Below, piece after piece: positions 12,801 through 24,800 of a DNA stretch of 64,000 nucleotides (its first letter is position 1; the number at the start of each line of letters is the position of its first letter). The position numbers and the translations under genes were made by a program. Source of the stretch: Siphonodentalium dalli (Eukaryota; Mollusca; Scaphopoda; Gadilida; Siphonodentaliidae). The stretch covers positions 44,184,194 through 44,248,193 of the forward strand of contig CP136069.1 in the NCBI GenBank assembly GCA_032622095.1, given 5' to 3'. A model generated the notes under the pieces. The model was not told the origin of the DNA. It was given only the letters and a program-made list of their open reading frames with translations, and ran no database searches.

Positions 12801-15800
12801 CAGACCGCATGTGAAGCGAACCGGCTGTGAAATGGACCCGCTATGAAGCAAGCTGGCTGTGAAGCAGAATAGCGGATATTTTCCGAAGAAACCTTTATTG
12901 ATCATCATTGCTAAATGGAGTAGATATTTAATTAAAACTCACTGTGGGTACACCACAATTCCTTGAGTACTTTCTGAGAAGAAATTCGATATTGTTTGAT
13001 AAGTCTCTGTTTCACTGGCCAGCCTCAGGTTTCATGTTGCATGAATATTTTGTTTCGGCTTGTGCAACATGCATCACATAATGTCAGTTCAGTTAGACAT
13101 TTTATCTGACCATTTCTACCAATGGTATCAATGAAAATCAACAAATCCCAATGAAAAAGATCCCGATATCTCAAATTTGTAGTATTTTCAGGCTTGAAAT
13201 ATCAAACTTATCTTTCTAACTTGTGAAAAGTTCGGACGACAATGGAAAAAGTGGAAATGAAACTTCTACTTCCCCGAGGTGCTTCATTCTTACATAAATA
13301 TTGATTTCTATTGACGAAGCAATTTTTATTTTTATTTTATGAGAAACAAAGATCAGTCAAAACAAGATTTCATTAAAAATTGTTGTGTTTCTAACTAGCT
13401 TCCAAATGATCATAAACAACGCTGATAATATCGTAAGTGTTATAAGGTGGCAGCTTTATAATAGTTCTGCACAAATTAACAAAGCATTAGAGTCATCATT
13501 GTTGATGTTATGCACTGGGGCAATCAAGCAGAATTTTAACTACCTTTGTTCTTGTTTTCGTTCAATTGCTCAATGATTTTCATCAAGGAAACTCAACAAC
13601 GGGGATGGTAATTCATTTACGCTGCAGATTTCATGATAAGAGATATTGAACTTTGAAGTGTTTTGGAAGTAATTTTAAGAGCTCATATTTCAAAGCTTTC
13701 TATTATTTATATTACACTCTTATTATAACATGGCTACATCAGATAATTTAGAAATTTCCATTAACAAAATCTAATTGGTGTCCACCATGTATTAAAGAGC
13801 ACATGCACTGCTTTGTTTCACATGCGCAGAGTTATTCACATCAGAATAGGATCCATATGGGAGACTTGCATATGGGACCGGCACTGGTGCAACATTAAAA
13901 GACACTCTGCCAATGCATTCTCTTATATTTGCGAGTCGACCATAATCACCTCGCATATTGCCTAATCGCCTAACAATTGCTTATCATTTTTTGTCAATTT
14001 TTCTTATATTCATTAACAATTTTTATAATTTTTTATAATTTGTTCTTACATTCTATCAATATTTTTATAATTTTTTCTTATATTCTTTAACAATTTTATC
14101 ATTTTTGTCATTTTTTCTTACATCCATTAAAAAAATTTATCATTTTTTATCATTTTTTCTCATATTCTTTATCATTTTTATCATTTTTTCTTACATTTTT
14201 AACAATTATACAAAATAATATTTAATTTCTTAGGCCTATGCATTCTCTTATATATGTGAGGCGACCAATAGTCAACTCGCGTATATAAAAGTATGCATTG
14301 GCACAGGGTTTTCGCAACATTTCAGGAAGCTCCACAGTCAAGGGTTAAGTTTCATTGATAGAGGCTCCATATAGATTACACTTTAACTTTGAAATCACAC
14401 GTAGAAATCACTGACTCCAGAAAAGTAACTGACAAACTTCCCCAGATACAAATATCAAGTTACTTCACAATCCTTGTTGTAAAGAATCCAGCCAGCTTTG
14501 ACTACCATAGATGGATTTATGGATGTTATGCACCCAGCGACTGAGCCACCATCCATTATAATTATTTTCAAATTGAAGATGTATTCAGGTCAATTTTTAT
14601 GACAGACATTTAACCCTTTCATAACATGAGCTGCGCTGGTGCAGCATTAGAGATCCTGTACCAGTGCATTCTCTTATATATGCGAGTTTCCCATAGGGAG
14701 CCTCGCATATATAAGAGAATGCACTGGCTTGCAAGTTCAAGGTAAATATTGTTTGGCCAATGTATTTTCTTATATAGGCGAGGCTCCCTATGGGAGACTC
14801 ACATATATACATATATAAGACAATGCATATTGGCACAGGGTTTTTCGCAAAATTTCAGGAAGCTCCAGTCATGGAAGGGTTAATAGCGGGACACCTAAAA
14901 TGATATTTTACATTTTTCAACAACCAAATTATATTCTTTTATATACTTATAGTTGTTGTACGTTACATTAGGTTTACGACAATTTTTTCAATGGAATAAA
15001 ACAGAAAATGTTAAATTAGATTTCAGAAGTTGTTGTTGTAAATGGTGGTCGGGAACCATGAATGCATCTTTAATAATTTTATACAAAACAACAGATAAAT
15101 GGTAGAAACTTTCACGTTATTTCTTTGAATCATCTTGACAGATGGAATCCGCCCTCCCTTAACCCTTTGAGTGCCAGGTCGATTTTGTATCAACCCATAT
15201 ACCCTGTGCCAATAATGCATACCATAGGTCGCCTCGCATATATAAGAGAATGCATTGGCCTAACAAATATTGTTTTTTTTTTTTTTTACAATTTTAATAA
15301 TTTATTCTTATATTCTTTAACAGACTTATTTTATAGGTTTAGGGCCGATGAGATCGGCCCCTGGCACTCAAAGGGTTTCACGTTATTTCTTTGAATCATC
15401 TTGACAGATGGAATCCACCCTCCCTTAAAGATAGCTCTCTGCTTTATTACCAATCACCTTCATCAGACATCACACCTTCAACATTGTCAAATAAGCAGCC
15501 CTGCCACCCTATATTACCTCCCCTGTCAGAACAAATTACGAGTTCAATAAGTCTCGGGGCTATCTTTATGTCTAATCTATGTATGATGACAAGTTTTGTA
15601 ATTGGGCAAAGACTTCAGTTGTTTTGTTACAATGGAACAAAACATACTTTTGAGTGGGCGTAATCTTGAGTTACTTTGTTGTTGGCTCAAATGTCAAAGG
15701 AAACTGATGTGTAAAGAATGATTTCAAATATTAAGGAATTTGAGGTTAACTGTGAAACTGTAAATAGGAACTTTTCATTTCATTTATGAAGGAAGGATCT

Positions 15801-18800
15801 TTGTTGGTAACAATCTTTGAACTGATACATACAGTGATGTCCTAAATAATCGACTCCTTAACCACAGCAGAATTATGGGTAACTTTTCAGGATTTAGTCA
15901 GAAATATGGCTTATTGCCATTCATCGGAAAGCCATATTTCTGACTAAATCCTGAAAAATTACCCATAATTCTGCTGTGGTTGAGGAGTCGATTATTTAGG
16001 GCATTACTATGTTAGAAGCACTAGAACAGGTTGAAATTTCAAGTAGACAATTTTCAGTATCTGTTTAGGCTATCTGTGACTGACTGGTCATGAACAGAGC
16101 CTTTAGATTTGCTTAATTTGCATAATTTATATCAAGATAAATCCATCGAAAGCTATGCATAATTTATTTAGAAATTGTATATGTATAAATTATGGAAATA
16201 AAATAACAACCAAGGAGTTAAATATTGTGTGTACTTAAAACATTATTTTTAAACGTTTTCTTTGCCATAACAAATATTTAGGGAAAGAGGTTTAAAATAG
16301 TGTTGGTAGGGAAATGACAACAAACATTGTTTTCTTGGCCAAGAGAAAAATCTATGAAATTCTCACTTATTCACATGAAATTGAACAAAACAAGGAAATC
16401 TCACTGTTTTATTGGGTGCTAATGATTTTTTCAGACTTGTGACCTGCTGGCCAAACAAAAGCTTAGTTCAGTAGAGAGAACAAATAAACATAGGAGTAGT
16501 CACTGTAATCTACTAAACATTAGATCATGTGGTGACAAGGCGCTGAAGTATCGGTGATAAATTCCTTCATGTGATTCAAAGGCGCCAAATGAAACTAGAG
16601 GTGTGACTGTCCCAATGGGACTACGGATACCCCCCTTTTTTTAAAATACTAAGATGTTTGACATGTCAGTAAACATTTAGTTAAAATAATGAAATAACAG
16701 TTCCCATTGCAGGTGTACAACCATAACCCTAATCTTAAACCTATTGACCGAAAATTGTAGGAATAAAAGCTTGGACAAAATTATGTATGTTGCGAAATAA
16801 ATTCTAAGTCGAAAATGGGGAATAACTCCACACAAAAAATGTCGGACAGACGTCATAATTGCAGGTGCACAGGTTCCCATGGTACTAAATATCAGTGCCA
16901 AGATTAAAAAACATTGACCGAAAAATGTAGGAATAAAAGCTCGGACAAAATTATGCATGTTGCAAAAAAAGTTTCTAAGTTGAAAAAGGGGGATAACTCC
17001 ACCAAAAAATGTCGGACAGATGTCATAATCCCAGATGCACAAGTTCCAATGGTACTAAATATCTGTGCCACGTTTGAAAAAAATTGACCAAAAAATGTAG
17101 GAATAAAAGCTCGGACAAAAGTATACATGCTGCGAAAAATTTCTAAGTCGAAAAAGGGGGGATAACTCCAAAAATAAAAGTCCAAACAGACGTCATAATC
17201 GCAGGTGCACAGGTTCCCATGGTGGTTGATGTCTGTGCCAAGTTTCACGGAAATTGATCAAAAAACGACTGAGAAAAACACCGGACAAATTTGTGTCCAC
17301 GGACGGACGGACGACGGACGACGGACGGACGGACGACGGACGGACGGACGGACGGACAAGCTGACTCCAGTATACCCCCCCTAACTTCGTTGCGGGGGGT
17401 ATAATGATTTACCACAGCAAGTCAACTCAGTATCAACAATGGACAAGAATCTGTCAATACACAAATACACAGAACCAAAGAATTCCTAAAGCAAGAAGCA
17501 AGCATAAGAATTCCAATGTCTGATACTGTGCAGCGTGCAAACAGGAATGTTATAGTAACAATAGCGTGCAGGCATTTATCACCAAGACTGCATTGGTCAA
17601 ATATTTTGTTGTTTCAATTTCTACATGCTTTCTACTTCATTGTCCTTCCTATTCATAATTGCGATCGTGTCTTTTTCTTCGCATTAATGAAGTAACTGGC
17701 CCAAATTGCTCCCCTCTAAACGACTCCCAAGTTTTTGTCGGCTTTTCTATCACAATTTGACTGAACTTCGAATATAGTGACATTTATCAACTCTGCATTT
17801 GCAAAGCAGGGGTTAATATATCTCCTCCATAATACATATATATTTATAAATCACCCAGGAGCAATCACTATATTGAATATCACTGTCATCATGACACATT
17901 GTCAAATTCTATTCAACCATATGCTTGTGTTTTTTTGTTTTTTTTTATAAATGTAAAATTGTAATTGTGCACTTTTGTCAATTTTAAATGTTGAATTTAT
18001 GACAATAAACTATCTATCTGTATGAGGCAGGAGATCGACCGAGTGTCACTCAGACATGACTCCACCCCCTCCCATGTAAAGATGAATAGCTCTTTTTTCT
18101 GCATAGACTATAAGATAATAAATTAATAATTCTGAGTTGAAGGCACCAGCATATATCCTTTGTTAAATGGAAATCAATGCATTAAAGATGCATAATCCGA
18201 ATTAACGCTCCTAAATTACTATTTCTTTGGCTTCGGGGGTAAAAATATTTGAATCAAGTTGAGGAAACCACCCATCAAAGCTGAAAGTTATCAGATATCG
18301 ATTTTTGATATCTGTTATTTTTCACCACCTGGAATATTTGTCAGCCTAACAAAAATTTTATGAGCTGACCAACATACTATCGATACCAAATTGCATTGAA
18401 CAACATAACATGTTGATATATAACATGTTTTGGTAAATTTAATACTATAGTTGACAGTGGTTAGCATTATTTTTTGGTATTTAATCGATTCTGATAACTA
18501 ACGAGTCTTTTGATGAAATGTTGTTGTTGTTGGAATCTAATGATACAGAGACAATCGAATCGGATTGTGTACCTTTAACAAAGACTGAGCTTACTACTAT
18601 TTTTAGAAAACCAGACTAACAATGTTTCATAAGTGATGTTTCGATGAAATGACATTATAAATCTACATAAAACTCTAGACTCACCTCATCACCGGATTTG
18701 TTTCGGAACCGAATCCATTCTCCGTTATCTTCTCTCTGATAGTCGAGTTTGTAATGCTTCGTATATTCTTGGCCCTGTAAAGAGAAACAGTATTTCTTAA

Positions 18801-21800
18801 GTTTTTTAAGTGGTGACCCCAGTATGTCCTTTTTAAGTTTTTCACATATAATCGGGACTTCTGTATTTTCCTATTCATATATGTAAATGATTACTCTTCT
18901 ATAACTTGATACTTGGTGATTTTAAGTTACTTAATTTTCATTCAATATTCGTTTGTACTGATATTCAGCAAATAATGTTTGAAACTTATAATCTAAATAT
19001 AAATAACCCTACAAATGAATTAATGGGAATCCATAGTGTTTCTCTGCCTGTCTTCTGCTAATAAAATCTGAACATCCAAGCAAACTGGGAATAGACACGT
19101 CCTATTTATACTCTTATCAAACCAAAAGAACCCATTATTAAACTTTCCTACACAAAATACTAATTGACGAGGACATGTTCAGATAATAAGTTCCACAAAT
19201 GATAGGTCATTTATTGAACCTATTTAATATCTGATCATTTCCTACCAATAAATAGGACTTCTTCTGTACTTTTATTATCTGTTGTCTGCTTATTTTTTCC
19301 TGAACACACCTCCAGATGAATAATAGACCATTTTAATGTATAACTTTATAACTGAGTGGGAGAATCTATTTAGTATAGAAATGTTAACCCTTCCATGACT
19401 GGAGCTTCCTGAAATTCTGCGAAAACCCTAGGCAAATACATTCCCTTATATATGTGTGTCTCCCATAAGGAGCCTCGCATATATAAGAGAATGCATTGTC
19501 CTATCAATATTTACCTTGACCTTGTAAGCCAGTGCATTCTCTTATATATGCAAGGCTCCTTATTGGAGAATCGGATATATAAGAGAATGTACTGGCACAG
19601 GATATTTAATGCTGCACCAGCGCAGATCCCTTCATGAACGGCTTAAGGTGATTGCATTAATTGGGAAATCTCCTTTAATATACCTACGTTACAGTAATGC
19701 CCGAAGTATATGACCCTTTAACCACAGCAGAATTATTGGAAAATTTTCAGGATTTAGTAGGAAATATGGCTTGTTGCCATTCATCGGAAAGCTCTCACCG
19801 AGAGCTTTCCGATGAATGGCAACAAGCCATATTTCCGACTAAATCCTGAAAAAATTTCCCATAATTCTTCTGTGGTTTTGGGGTAGATTATTTAGGACAT
19901 TACTGTAGTTATTGTTCATAGAGGTTACATTAAATAAACCACTGTAGTAATATATTAAAGGGTTAATACTATTTGAAGTGGATTAAGCTGGCAGCGATCA
20001 GTCAGTGGATGACTGACCGAATGATAGACGAATGATAGACGCATAAATGTTATGCATGTTACGTTCAAGAGGCAAAGCTGGCAACAAGATCGCCTTTCAA
20101 GTAGACACAGACTTCAAACCGCCCTCGGGGCATCTAGCCTCAATGTGCACCACATTGGATCGTTTCTCAAAGAAACGAGGTGAAAAAATACCCCGAAAAT
20201 CATAGTTCTAATGAAGAGGGTAAACACCCTAAATGCTAGGTAAATATCGTCATCTATCAAGGGGTAATCATCCCGTAATCTCACGGATTGTCTGTAAACT
20301 ATGATCTAAGAAAACGCGTGAGACAGGAGTTTGGGTGGAATTTTACACGCAGACGTTACCTTCTAGTCTTTGATCGTAAAAGGTTAGCTGTCAGCGGAGG
20401 TATGATCGCACATTTTTGTTTGTATTTTCTTTCTCCAGTTTCCTGTTAGGATAGCAGACTTATATTGAGAAGGCTGGTCTGTTATTTTGACCTTGCCCCG
20501 TTGGAAATAAGGCACCCCAATATTTTTTTATATATATTTCTTTAAGGTGGTGTAGAAATAAGAATTTTTTTTCCATTTGTCTGAATTGAGAATTTTTCAT
20601 GAATTTATTGATGGGGGGATAACTCACACTTGGCCTGTTGGAAATAAGACACACAAAACATTTTTGAAAATATTACCGCAGTGTTGAAATATGATATATA
20701 CAATTTCCTGAAGTTTATTACTGAGGGCATAACAAGTCGTGTGATTTGGAAACATTTTCCAATGGGTTACATGAAAAAAAAAATCTTTCCAAAATTGTCT
20801 CATTCAGCACTGTTATTCCCATTTTATTTCGCATGACCCCAAAATATTTACCTACAATCTACATAGCAACCCGTTCTTTCTTGAATAGATTCTCCCAATC
20901 AGTTCTAAAAGAATACATTGGATTGGTTTATACTTCATTTGAAGGAATGTTCTGATAAAAGTAGGTTGGCCGAGAAACAATCTTAGGACCTCTATTGTAT
21001 TATTTGTAGGAATGATCAGATAAGGGCAAATACACCCTTAGCCAACCATCCCTTCAAATGAATCCATGGGAATCCAGTAACTACACATCAGTGAGAATCT
21101 AGTTACGAATAATTTGGTTAACCCTTCCATGACTGGAGCTTCCTGAAATTTTGCGAAAATCCTGTGCCAATGCATTCTCCTACATGTATATAGGGAGCCT
21201 CACATATGTAAAAGAATACATTGGCCTATACCATTATTTACCTTGTATTAAAGCCAGTGCATTCTATTATATATATGAGGCTCCCTATGGGAGACTCACA
21301 TAACTAAGAGAATTCACTGGCAAAGGATATTTAATGCTGCACCAGCACAGCTCCCATCATGAAAGGGTTAAACACAAAAGTGATGCTAAATCTGTTGAAC
21401 AGTTAAACTCGGTCAGAATTAAATCTATTCTTAGAACATAAAAAAGTTTTCCCCAGGCCTAGCTGCCCAGACATTATAAATAGTGTATACTCAATTGTTT
21501 CCCAATAATTCTTTCTTAAACCACGTCTAATAACAGACTATTAATAATATATAAAGTAACTATTGGTTTTTTTCTAAGTTCACCATATAACACGAACCAC
21601 AAATATGAAACAAGCCCCAGCATTGTTCTATGTCGACCATTGTCAATGACAACGAGACATCGACAGATAACAGCGTGAATTAATGTGACGGGAAGGTAAA
21701 TTTACAGAACAGAACGGGAGAATGCAGAATTCCTCCGCGGAGAGCGCGATTCAAAATCGAAGAAAGATAGAATAATCAATATCGTTTATCGCGCCTTTGC

Positions 21801-24800
21801 AACGAGCCAGGTTAATTGCGATACGAGGTTGGAGGCCTTTTGATGAGACACAGAATTCGCTGATGTCCAAATAACGCAAAAATCAATAAGGCACAATGAG
21901 CTCGGGTAATGAAATTAGGCTGTGTGTGATGGCAGTGACGGACTACACTTTCTCCCATCTTACCCCCAGGAGAAATCGTGAGAAAACCGGAAATTTGTTC
22001 TGCTTCCCGAAAAAAAATTCAACGTCTTGAATGGAGTTGCTAACAAGTTTGAGGCTAAAGAATTTGTGTAATGAAATTTGGATTAGTCAGCTGCAAGCCA
22101 AACTCATTTTCTTCGTAATTCACTCCAACGATACTCAAGAATACAAAAGCTTGAAAACAATCTTAGAACGAAAAAAGAATGGCTTTCGGAATTCAGTTAC
22201 AATTATCCTTGCTAACACGGGATTGGATTTCTCCCGGATGCTGCCCCTAGCCGTTCCGGTTCATCGGCTGATATGTCTGCTGGGGTTCTTTCTTAATAAT
22301 GCATACAGCATCTCAAATTGTGACTGAATTTTGACACAAACTTAGTAATAAACTAAATGCAAAATAACTTTATCTTAGATAGCCTAGCCTAGAATTGTAG
22401 AAATTTATCCGTGTTAACCCTATACCCAACAAAGCGGCCAAAAACGCCCAAATAAAGCTTCAACAGCCTAAAATATCTTCGGTCTGTCTCAATAACACCA
22501 TACAAATATGGATATCATTGGAACCGGTTCATTGACCACATTGTGATGGTTACAGTTATTCCCTGTGCCAATGCATTCTCAGAGAATGCTTTGGCTAAAA
22601 AAATTCTTTTTTAACACATTTTACCATTTTTTCTTACATTCTTTAACAATTTTATAATTTTGTCTTACATTTTTTAACATTTGTTATAATATTTTTCTAC
22701 ATTCTTTGACAATTTTATCATATTTAATATGTGTTAAGCCAATGCATTCTCTTATATATGCGAGGCGACCTATGGTCGACTCGCATATATAAGAGAATGC
22801 ATTGGCACAGGGCCATTCTGTTGGTTAAAGGGTTAAGCCAGGTTTAAAGTTCTTTCAAATCAGTTCATTTGAGTCCCAATTGTATTGCCTATCAATTTAT
22901 CTGAAACTGCTACAAATTCAAGAGAAATATTCAGTGTTAAGCAAGGCTTAAATATTGTGTCTGTCATTTACAGAATGCGGTCCCCTGATGATGAATTTAG
23001 TGACGCTACCCCACGTAGCGGGCTAGCATCAATAAATTCACCCTCTGGGAACCTCATTCTGCTTAGGCCTCATCTTCCGGGAAGTATCTATTATCCAATT
23101 AACATTGTTTTTAGTTACTTTTTTCCCTTCTGTTCAGTTTCTATATCCCCTAATTTGCAGAAGATAAAATGCAAAATCAAAGTGACTAATGGGTGAACAT
23201 CACCATCTTCAACTGGGAAACTTCAATCTGATTCTAGGTCTAACATAGCAGTTGAGGCCTAAGCAGAATGAGATCCCCAGAGGGTGAATTTGGTAATGCT
23301 AGACTGCTGCGTGGGATAGCCCTACCAAATTCACCCCCTGGGGACCTCATTCTGCAAATGCCAGACACACTATTTCAGGGCTTGGTGTGAAGCCCAACAT
23401 TCTTAAAGTATTCAGTGTTAAACCTGAAAGGTAGAATTCTAGAGAAGTATTCAGTCAGTTTCAAACCCCAAATCTACTTCCTAAATATAAAGTATACGAG
23501 ACAAGTTCTTAAGTTGTAGTATTAAAATCTGAAAAGTCTTTTCAAATCAGTTGATCTTTGGTGCCTATAATTATGGAAGAATTCAGTGTTAAGCCCCAAA
23601 TGTACTTCCTAAATCAGTTTATCTGTCGCTCACACATACTTAGTGAAGAGACAAAGAGTCTATAATCTCGACTTTATCACAGAACTAGAAAATCAATGAC
23701 GGTGTCTCATTCGTCATTATAACGTGTGCTATCAGTATTGAATCTCGCTCAGTAAATGACCCATATATATTCGCGAGTGAATGTCGTAGCGCAGAAAACA
23801 TCAGCCAACTTCCTGTACGCTGATGTCTGATGCCACATCCGATTATCGTCATGACATCTCCCAAATGAACGCTGATGACATACTATCACAGTACCATTCT
23901 GTGGGCGTAGATCTGTCCTGCAATTCCATTATCGCATTTGATGTGGCAAAGGGAAGACTTATCTCAACATTGCAGACGTTCCAAAGACTAAATCTTATAA
24001 CGTTCCAAAAGCTAACATCTTATAGAAAAGAAGAGATATCATCAAACAAATATATTAACCCTTTAATGACGGGAGTTGCGCTGGTGCAGCATTAAAGATC
24101 CTGTGTCAGTGCATTCTCTTACATATGCGAGTCTATCATAGGGAGCCTTCCATATATAAGAGACTACACAGGCGTACAAGATCAAGGTAAATATTGTTAG
24201 GCCAATGTATTCTCTTATGTATGCGAGGCTCCCTTTGGGGAAACTCGCATACATAAGAGAATGCATTGGCACAGGGTTTTCGCAAAACTTCAGGAAGCTA
24301 CAGTCATGGAAGGATTAATAAATATGCTGGGCGTATCATTTGAAAATTGAGTGACACCTGGATGATCATTTTAACCCTTTCTGTACTAATTACTGACAAG
24401 GAGTTACCTCTGGAAATGTTCAGATAATAAGTTCAACAAATGACCACGTTTGTTGAACTTATTATCTGAACATATTCTTACCAATGAATATGAATCATTC
24501 TGCTCTTGTATTATTTGTGTTTCTGTCTGTTGTCTGCTTTTATTATCTCCAAGTGATGTGAAACACTCCGGTTGGGTGGTCAAATATAAATGGAGAATAA
24601 TTTTGTTCAAATAGTATTTTTTACAAATATTATATCCAAATTGACAACACACACCATCATTCGTATATATTAATTAAATGCAGTGACTCTCGATGGCGAA
24701 ATAGTTTTCGTTAGTTTATCGCTGATAGATGCGTCACGAATCGAGTAGTAAATATTTACATTTGAGCGTAGTTAAGACGATGTTTTCTATGGAGTGCTAC

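Larger units (their letters stand above)
2113..18684 (-). other. 16.6-kb DDR intron
   Basis: No supported gene. Repeats are listed separately. Stretches where I see nothing recognisable beyond AT-rich sequence: 2917-3670, 4725-6480, 7260-7800, 7930-8920, 9990-10340, 11220-11850, 12430-13860, 14884-15110, 16012-16680, 17405-18175. Around 8960-9110 two decayed units share a ggccataactctag-type motif 122 bp apart, a relic repeat. Confidence 0.8.

Noticed and set aside
14660-14726. microRNA precursor
   Set aside because: The hairpin is almost perfectly paired, multi-copy and bounded by MITE ends; small-RNA data would be needed.
16677-17248. Two overlapping minus-strand frames (121 and 114 codons) with similar repeated peptides
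   Set aside because: The peptide repeats mirror the 170-bp DNA tandem array; they are not a gene.
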